From contig NW_026731581.1 of NCBI RefSeq assembly GCF_028476545.1, positions 602,501 through 666,500 on the forward strand: a stretch of DNA of 64,000 nucleotides. The letters are read 5' to 3'. Source of the DNA: Physella acuta. Lineage: Eukaryota; Mollusca; Gastropoda; Physidae. Under the pieces are notes generated by a model, which saw nothing but the letters and a program-made list of their open reading frames with translations, had not been told where the DNA came from and ran no database searches. The translations under genes were made by a program, and so were the position numbers. Shown here piece after piece: positions 34,599 through 64,000 of this stretch. The stretch's first letter is position 1, and each line of letters begins with the position of its first letter.

Positions 34599-35046
34599 AG
34601 GATGTTGACGTCAACACAGAGCACAGTGAAGGATGTTGACGTCAACACAAGCCACAGTGAAGGATGTTGACGTCAACACAGAGCACAGTGAAGAATGTTG
34701 ACGTCAACACAGAGTACAGTGAAGGATGTTGACGTCAACACAGAGCACAGTGAAGAATGTTGACGTCAACACAGAGCACAGTGAAGAATGTTGACGTCAA
34801 CACAGAGTACAGTGAAGAATGTTGACGTCAACACAGAGTACAGTGAAGGATGTTGACGTCAACACAGAGCACAGTGAAGAATGTTGACGTCAACACAGAG
34901 CACAGTGAAGAATGTTGACGTCAACACAGAGTACAGTGAAGGATGTTGACGTCAAAACAGAGCACAGTGAAGGATGTTGACGTCAACACAGAGCACATTG
35001 AAGGATGTTGACGTCAGCACAGAGCAAAGTGAAGAACGATGACGTC
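34560..35046 (+). repeat. 31-bp array with a TGTTGACGTCAACA palindrome, about 15 copies
   Basis: The unit is GAAGGATGTTGACGTCAACA, CAGAGCACAGT. Most copies contain the 14-base perfect palindrome TGTTGACGTCAACA with the CRE octamer TGACGTCA. The first unit encodes the last residues and TGA of the EGF-like protein (CRRQHRVQ, stop at 34596-34598), so the rest lies in its 3' UTR. Confidence 0.92.
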
Positions 35047-35511
35047 AACGTAAGGCAAATTGAAAAATGTCTAAACATCGCCGAATTTAGTTATGTTATA
35101 GCTTTGATATTAGAGATATATGTTTAAGTTTAAATCAAACTTCTATTATGCCCATTTGTTTGAAGAAAGTCACGATTAGATTGGAGCGATATCTCTGCAA
35201 GTGGACGTGCCAGAAATGTTTTCCTACTATTTTTGTTGGGATGCTGGAAAAGCATTTCTACATTACATGTGAAATAGTGGGGTTTTTTTAAAAATATACA
35301 ACAGTGTGCCAACGTTTCGTAAATATATTTTGGTAAATAAGGTTCAACTCTTTTGACAATGCAGCGGGGGGGGGGGGGTGTAATGAAATGTGGCAAAATT
35401 TTAATAATGCCGAATAATATGATATCGAAATTAAAATGTATTTTTACTTTCTCTGAAAAGCTTCTTTTTAATTTTGCGATTTTTCTCTGTACGTCTGTGT
35501 GTGTGGGTGTG

Positions 35512-35546
<35 letters not shown>

Positions 35547-35768
35547 GTGTGTGTCTGTGTGTGCCTGTCTGTAACACTATAACTTGAGTCCCGTCTCAAG
35601 AAATGTTAAAGGAACCACATACATAAATAAGAAGGGTGTTAACTTTTTAGTTTCCTATCAACTCATCTTAGAATAGCGGACAATGCTTCTGTTTGAAGAA
35701 AGTTTGTTTTTTATTTGCCTATTTTCAATGCATTTAAGAACCCTAATTATAAAGAAGCCCTTGTGCGC

Positions 35769-35829
<61 letters not shown>

Positions 35830-36385
35830 CCACCCCATGCGAATGGCTATCTCGCTGCTTTTTCTCTCTTTCTCTCTCTCTATATCTCTCTCTCTCTCTC
35901 TCATTCTCCTCTGTCCGTCACATATTTTCCGGGGCTATGAGATCAGTATCTTCAGCTATATATGGAGAACTTAAAGGTACAGACTTTTGTTGAAAATAAT
36001 ATGTTGAATTTACTAAATGTATAAACTAAATTTTATTTAAAGACGGAATATAAAAATAGGCATATGCTGATGTAGAAACACATCAATAATTACGCTACTG
36101 GAGAAGTGTTCTTGTGGCAAGAGAACATATAAGTAGCACAAAAACTATTACTGGCAAAATGAATCACGTCTCATGAAACAAATGAAAAAATATCATATGA
36201 AACAATGTTAATAAAGAGTTTAAACCACGGAAAGCACACAACACAAATGGCGCCATTGAATGTAGGATAAAAAATAGAATTAAAAATCGAATGTCGAAAA
36301 TTATAAATAATGACGTCATCTTCGAAAAGAAACGCTTCCCACATCTTCCAATTTTAGAATAAGAAGAAATGAACTATTTCATACA
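35047..36385. other. Intergenic, microsatellite-bearing
   Basis: Contains poly-G at 35367-35378, (CTGT)n at 35514-35550 and (CT)n at 35770-35826 and 35867-35902. AT-rich otherwise. No gene recognised. Confidence 0.6.
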
Positions 36386-36394
36386 GATTTCATT

Positions 36395-36905
36395 TAGATC
36401 TATAGTGCTTTGACCATAGGAGCTTTGACCATAGGAGCTTTGACCATAGTGCTTTGACCATAGGAGCTTTCACTATAGGAGCTTTGACCACAGTGCTTTG
36501 ACCATATGAGCTATGACCATAGGAGCTTTGACCATAGAAGCTTTGACCATATGAGCTTTGACCATAGGAGCTTTGACCATAGGAGCTTTGACCATAGGAG
36601 CTTTGACCATAGGAGCTTTGACCACAGTGCTTTGACCATATGAGCTTTGACCACAGTGCTTTAACCATAGAAGCTTTGACCACAGTGCTTTGACCATAGG
36701 AGCTTTGACCATAGGAGCTTTGACTATAGAAGCTTTGACCATAGAAGCTTTGACCATAGGAGCTTTGACCATAGGAGCTTTGACCATAGGAGCTTTGACC
36801 ATAGTGCTTTGACCATAGGAGCTTTGACCATAGGAGCTTTGACCACAGAAGCTTTGACCATAGGGACGTTGACCATAAGTGGTTTGACCGCAGGGAGCTT
36901 GATCC
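36395..36905. repeat. 15-bp minisatellite, minus strand GGTCAAAGCTCCTAT, about 34 copies
   Basis: Plus strand AGCTTTGACCATAGG repeats with frequent AGTGC and AGAAGC variants. A scattered version in the opposite orientation (TGTGGTCAAAGC) lies at 37225-37330, making a loose inverted pair around unique DNA. GGTCAAAG resembles a nuclear-receptor half-site, but that is only a resemblance. Confidence 0.9.
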
Positions 36906-37334
36906 GAGCAGGGCTTTGAACACAGCTGGGGGTTGTTTTTAATACAATTTAATAGAACAAGTTTCCTTTTGAGTTGCCACATAAAGGCTTGTGCTTGGCT
37001 TATAAGATTTATTTTATACATAAATTAAACACAAAAAATGTGACCTATAAAGTTTCACAATAATATAATGTAGATCTACATGATATAACATTATATATAT
37101 AAAGGATAAAAAGCATGGCAACAATATATTCAACAATATATGCTTAACTAAATGCCAGATGTGTAATAGCAAGCAAATAAGTTGATTCTTATCATATATG
37201 GACAAAGCGCTTGTGAACAGACCCCCTATTTATACAAACCACCTGTGGCCAAAGACCCTTTGTACAAAAACACCTGTGGTCAAAGCCCCCTTCTGGACAA
37301 AATACATATAGTTAAAGCAACTGTGGTCAACGGT

Positions 37335-38100
37335 CCGCGTACCTTAATTTTGTTATCTCCCTTTCATTGTTGAATTTAATAATTTTTAAATTAAATAATT
37401 TAGAATTTAAATAGATTTTAAAAATATATTTTTTTGCATTGTCAACGGAGATAAATGTATCAATGAAGAGGGTCAAAAATAAGCTACACAATTTGCTGCA
37501 TCAGCCTAACAAAAAAAGCATTGTAAATTTTATAAAAGCTTATAAAAAGAAGAAAACGAAAAGCTTATTGAAAGGTTCGTAGCAGGTGCAAACTAATTGT
37601 ATCAATTTTTTGTTCAAATCTGAACAACCTCGTCGACGTGTTGTACCGTAGACAGATAATGTACCTCGATTAGCTGAAGTTGTGGCTTAAACAAAATGAA
37701 TGGAAATTGCAGTATTAGGAGGCTGTTATGAAACAAGCAATAAAAGCCAACCTCTTCGATACAATTTACTAATTTTATAGTTTAAGAGTGTATTGGGTAA
37801 TTTTAAATATAGAGAGCTTGGTTATATATTTCTTTCCGGTCAAACCAGACTTGTTTCTCCGAGGGGGCACTTAAAATTTCCGGGGGGGGGGGAACACTGT
37901 TAAAAATATTTTTTTTCTATATAGATTCCATTTAGTTCGGGGGAGGCGGTAGACTTTTTTCAGGGGGGCGGAACCCCCCCCCCCCTCCCGAAGGGATGCC
38001 TGGAGGAAACTCTGCACCCACCTGGACACTTTGATCAGACAGCAACATAAGAATCCATGATTTTTTCTCTTTATTACAAAAGATTCAGGCAAGATGTATC
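37335..38100. other. Intergenic, AT-rich; G/C-run relic
   Basis: No gene. 37860-38015 has GGGGGGCGGAACCCCCC-type runs like those inside the hAT elements and near 48417, probably a decayed copy of that repeat. Confidence 0.4.
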
Positions 38101-38294
38101 GCAAACAAGTAAAAGTAAATCGTAAACAATCGCTCACATCGGTTGGGAGAAGCGTAACTTTTAACAACAAAGAACTATTCACGTCATTTCTTAACAAAAT
38201 ATCCAGAAGAAATAGAACAAATTGCAATAAATACGATGCGTTTCTTGTATCAGTGTTGAATGATTCATCTACTCACCAATTTGGTGTGTATACA

Positions 38295-38438
38295 GGTGGG
38301 AGAAGAAGGATAAGGCAAAGACGTAATTGGTTGGAGGACATCAAATATTGTACTGGGCAGCCCATTGCAGAGCTACTCAGAACATCAGTGGACAGAGGAG
38401 GACGGATGTGGTGCCATAATGCCCTCAATAGAGGTTAA
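38295..38438 (+). mobile_element. LINE fragment: C-terminus of a non-LTR reverse transcriptase ORF
   Basis: The open frame ends GGRRRIRQRRNWLEDIKYCT, GQPIAELLRTSVDRG, RMWC. This matches the typical last part of RTE/Jockey-like LINE proteins (GRRRRGRQRxxWLDNIKEWTG...LLRxAxDRxxWR). Only this end is present, as expected for a piece near a LINE 3' end. The frame is open upstream to 38094 without recognisable RT motifs. Confidence 0.6.
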
Positions 38439-38617
38439 GGGACGATTGGGTGATTAATTAAATACCACTTTTACTTTTTTAAGTCTTTCCACATCAACAT
38501 ATTTGGTAGCCTGTCACCTACACTGGATAGATCACATCGGAAAACATATTTTATAAAGGAAAATACAATTTATTCTGATTCCCAGCAATTGAGTGGATTA
38601 AATCGATAACTTATCTC

Positions 38618-39405
38618 TCCCGCCTTACCCCTCCCACACTCCAGCCTTACACCCCTCCCACACTCCAGCCTTACACCCCTCCCACACTCCAGCCTTACAC
38701 CCCTCCCACACTCCAGCCTTACACCCCTCCCACACTCCAGCCTTACACCCCTCCCACACTCCAGCCTTACACCCCTCCCACACTCCAGCCTTACACCCCT
38801 CCCACACTCCAGCCTTACACCCCTCCCACACTCCCGCCTTACCCCTCCCACACTCCCGCCTTACCCCTCCCACACTCCAGCCTTACACCCCTCCCACACT
38901 CCAGCCTTACACCCCTCCCACACTCCAGCCTTACACCCCTCCCACACTCCAGCCTTACACCCCTCCCACACTCCCGCCTTACCCCTCCCACACTCCCGCC
39001 TTACCCCTCCCACACTCCAGCCTTACACCCCTCCCACACTCCAGCCTTACACCCTTCCCACACTCCCGCCTTACCCCTCCCACACTCCCGCCTTACCCCT
39101 CCCACACTCCCGCCTTACCCCTCCCACACTCCAGCCTTACACCCCTCCCACACTCCAGCCTTACACCCCTCCCACACTCCAGCCTTACACCCCTCCCACA
39201 CTCCCGCCTTACACCCCTCCCACACTCCCGCCTTACACCCCTCCCACACTCCCGCCTTACCCCTCCCACACTCCCGCCTTACCCCTCCCACACTCCCGCC
39301 TTACCCCTCCCACACTCCCGCCTTACACCCTTCCCACACTCCCGCCTTACCCCTCCCACACTCCCGCCTTACCCCTCCCACACTCCCGCCTTACCCCTCT
39401 CCAAC
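38618..39405. repeat. 22/24-bp pyrimidine-rich minisatellite (CCCTCCCACACTCCAGCCTT)
   Basis: About 34 copies, in a 24-bp form (ACAC linker, CCAG) and a 22-bp form (CCCG) that are interspersed in blocks. The strong strand bias (C/T with few G) could favour triplex-like structures. Confidence 0.93.
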
Positions 39406-40109
39406 AACCTGCCTTTACCACCACCCTCTCACACCCCAACCTTATCACTCCCCTCCCTCAACTTAGCCTTACTACCCCTGCTCTTAACCTAACCTTAAGG
39501 TTAAACCCTAACTTTAGTCCAAAAACGAAAAAAACAAAAGATAATCAACTGAACAAATTTTATTACATGAAAATGACGAAACTAACTCTGTCTTTAAATA
39601 GCCCTTGATCGTAAGGGCGTAAATTCACCATAACATCCACACACGGATTCGTACACAAAATAAGATAATAATCCTTTCACCCGGTCATATAGATCTAAAT
39701 TTTAAAAGGTTTTATTACAAATACGGGCAGCCGTAAAAACAAGTCGTTAGTTGAAGATATCATTAATATCATTAACGTCAAGTGAGTTGAGAAAGTAAAG
39801 GCCAAATTATAACTGTAAAATGTTCTGTGCTGAGTATTAATAATAAAGAAAAGAAATTAAAAATGGCTATCAGTCCAGCTGATATAAAATGCATGCTATT
39901 TCGAGGTTAATGCTTCGGTTATTTTGCTTTAAAAAAAATTTCCACTGTAAAAAAAGACTGTTCGGGTCTGATTGATACCTACCTACAGAAACATGTTGTT
40001 TCAACCTAAACTTTTTATTCCATATATATTCAGAAACATTTGTTTTGGGTCGTATGAAATATTTGTGTACAGTTGCAACATACTAAGAAACATATTCAGA
40101 TATGTTGTT
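39406..40109. other. 3' flank of the cytokine-receptor gene
   Basis: Right after the receptor stop (40110) the minus strand continues with diverged copies of the last coding repeat (SEYVS-like frames), then AT-rich sequence. ATTAATAATAAAG near 39837 (plus strand) gives no clear minus-strand poly(A) signal. No other gene recognised. Confidence 0.5.
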
Positions 40110-61968
<21,859 letters not shown>

Positions 61969-62053
61969 TCTTGTCTGTTCTTTCTGATATGGGTCTAAAG
62001 TATTCCGATATTTCTGAGAAGCATTTATATCAAAACAGCAGAATTCATCATCC
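61969..62053 (-). other. 5' UTR part of receptor exon 1 or 2
   Basis: A good acceptor (TTTTTTGTATTTTTTAG) ends just right of 62053, followed by 85 nt to the ATG at 61968-61966. A 5' UTR exon further upstream is likely; AGAGA|GTGAGT near 63125 is a candidate donor. An upstream ATG-open frame (GKMGPIVYVLLF) reads into this exon out of context and is not chosen. Confidence 0.5.
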
Positions 62054-62159
62054 CTAAAAAATACAAAAAATAATAATATATTGAACAATAAAACATATAC
62101 AATAGGCCCCATTTTCCCCACATGAAATAATAATAATCATTAAAAAAGTTTTTAAAAAC

Positions 62160-62345
62160 CCACGTTTTCTGATTGAACTAAAAAACGAAGACAACTCGTA
62201 AAAAGACAACTCGTAAAAAGACAACTCGTAAAAAACACGTTGTGTGAATACGTTACTGACTAGAACACATAGATTTGAACCCGTGTCGAGTGGGATAGCA
62301 ATCGTGTGCCCAACCACTCGACCATATCGTCTCCCCCATTCTGGC
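62160..62345 (-). mobile_element. tRNA-like SINE head with a short tandem tail
   Basis: On the minus strand an A-box-like TGGTCGAGTGG and a B-box-like GGGTTCAAATC are about 31 nt apart, as in tRNA-derived SINEs. Downstream TTTTACGAGTTGTCT repeats three times. No acceptor-stem pairing was seen, so it is not a functional tRNA gene. Confidence 0.55.
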
Positions 62346-62794
62346 CACCATTTGTTACGGTTGTTTGTACACAAACACCGCGTGAACACTACTCAGTAAG
62401 CAAAGAGGGAGAGTACCGAACCTTGTTTTCATCAAATTACAGTTACTGGGTTATGTCCCCTTTTCCCCACGTTTTTACTACAAGTATATAGCGGTCTAAA
62501 ATGCTCAATAAAATGTTTCCATGGATCAATTTAGTAATAATAACAATTGAATATTCTATGGTCATCGGAAACAAAGCTTCCCTGAAAATTTCAGCGCGCT
62601 AGCTAACTGGGAAGTGCCCGAAATATCGATCGCAAGATTTGATTGGAGAACCAAACAAACAGACGCGAAAGCAAGTTAAAGAAAACGTGGGAAAATGAAA
62701 TACATCATTCTTTATAAATTTAGTGACACTCTCTACCCCTACTCCCCTAACCGCAGTTTTCGGGTTAGGGAGAGCGGCGAGTCGAGAAAAAGGC

Positions 62795-62796
<2 letters not shown>

Positions 62797-62890
<94 letters not shown>
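62797..62890. repeat. (TA)n microsatellite
   Basis: TA run of about 90 bp upstream of the receptor gene. Confidence 0.95.
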
Positions 62891-62892
<2 letters not shown>

Positions 62893-64000
62893 TAGCTGTA
62901 TGACATTGCTTCGATCAGGTAAAAAGCACATTCGGACATTACTCTGTAAAAACAAAAGAACAAAACACAATTTATCACACAAACAATATACAACACAAAG
63001 TATTACACATAACACAAGCAAAAACAAGAAACACAACACATTCTCTTTTGTATTTCTTTAAAAAAAACAAATTTGAGATAATGGAATATTAATTAAGACT
63101 AGCAAACTACAGTAGGGGAAATACTCACTCTCTTAATATAGATATGTATAGTTCTACACATTCATTTGCAATAGACTTGAAAAGCTGGTTCCAAATGGTT
63201 CCAATTTTTTGTTGCCAGAAAACATATTTTTCAACCAAAATTTTTTATTTTATAACATTTGTGTAATAAATACAAAATTACTTCCGGTTTCGTTAAGGCG
63301 AGAAATAGTCAAAGAAATAATTACTAGAAATATAATTGTAATTTAGAAAAACTTTTATTTTTTATTTGGATTAGTAAAGTCAGGGTTTTGAGGTGATTAG
63401 GGATGTTACATTATTTAATATAAATACAATACTACGCTATACACCATAGATCACTATAGTGTATTTTTATCATGGAAAACAATTTTATTGTTTTACTCTC
63501 CCTGGCCATTCCAGTTGACTTCAAGGAGAGGTTGATAGAATTTTTTGAAAATATTTGAATTGATAACATAAATCTAAACGGCTTTTCAACGGCTTATATT
63601 CGATACAAAAAATATATTAATTAGTGTAATCCATGGTTCCCAAACGGTTTTAATTTTTATAAATGTAACTATAATTTTATCGCCTGCTATACTCTTTTTT
63701 TTTAAATTTAGTATGATTACATAGACTTTTCATGTCTATTATCAAATTCAATCAGATCTATTAATACCGCATTATTTAACATAGTAGCTTATTACTATTC
63801 GTTTTTACACAACATAATTTGTACAATAAGAATTAAATATATTTCATCCTAAATACTAAAGCATCAAAGCATGTAGAAAGTTTATGATAGCGGAGCTGGT
63901 ATAAAACCTCACTTTTGAATAGAGTGGAAAACTAAATCTAGTAGGTGGAACATTATGAATAATAGTCCACATTATATGAAATTTCAACTAAATTATGTGC
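62891..64000. other. Upstream flank of the receptor gene
   Basis: AT-rich unique sequence. AGAGA|GTGAGT on the minus strand near 63125 could be the donor of a non-coding first exon. No gene or TATA box identified. Confidence 0.35.

Noticed and set aside
62240-62345. Functional tRNA gene on the minus strand
   Set aside because: A- and B-box-like words exist but no acceptor stem or anticodon arm pairs; better read as a SINE head.

Overview
This is a eukaryotic, intron-rich, animal window. Introns have GT-AG ends and phase-consistent exons. The window contains tRNA-derived SINE fragments with the GATGGGTACCTGAC core that I associate with molluscs, a single-EGF membrane protein of a type common in snails, and very many minisatellites and (TA)n tracts. 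A heterobranch gastropod (freshwater snail type) is the best guess; the species cannot be read from the sequence.

Layout. (1) 1-9376, + strand: the last exons of a pancreatic-lipase-family gene (lipase A). (2) 11830-25287, - strand: a complete paralogue, lipase B, rebuilt here from 12 exons (506 codons plus stop). The two genes converge tail to tail and share exon lengths (121 and 201 bp) and intron phases. (3) 25.3-30 kb: minisatellites, small transposon remnants and no convincing gene. (4) 29983-34598, + strand: a small type I membrane protein with a signal peptide, one EGF-like module, a TM segment and a short tail (146 aa). Its stop codon lies in the first unit of a palindromic CRE-like 31-bp array. 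(5) 36.4-39.4 kb: tandem arrays and a LINE 3' fragment. (6) 40110-62053, - strand: a complete gp130/Domeless-like cytokine receptor rebuilt from 16 coding exons (1059 aa): signal peptide, Ig-like D1, cytokine-binding D2-D3, three FN3 domains, TM, and a tail with ten 16-residue repeats and a YVSQ STAT-docking-type motif. Its introns hold a Ginger-type DNA transposon, four hAT-type elements or fragments with clean 8-bp target duplications nearby, a TIR element filled with telomere-like TTAGGG/TTAGGC repeats, SINEs and two dispersed repeat families. (7) 62.1-64 kb: flank with a tRNA-like SINE head and no gene seen.

The most unusual signal is in the two lipase genes. Many minisatellites in their introns are tandem copies of the gene's own splice junctions: 5' splice sites repeated 3 to about 40 times, a 3' splice site repeated four times with each decoy followed by an in-frame stop, and a 41-bp unit that carries the last codons of an exon plus its donor about 28 times. 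The same 5' splice site is duplicated in both paralogues, apparently independently.

Exon coordinates were derived by hand from translation, splice consensus, phase and matching to the paralogue or family. They are strong predictions, not transcript evidence.
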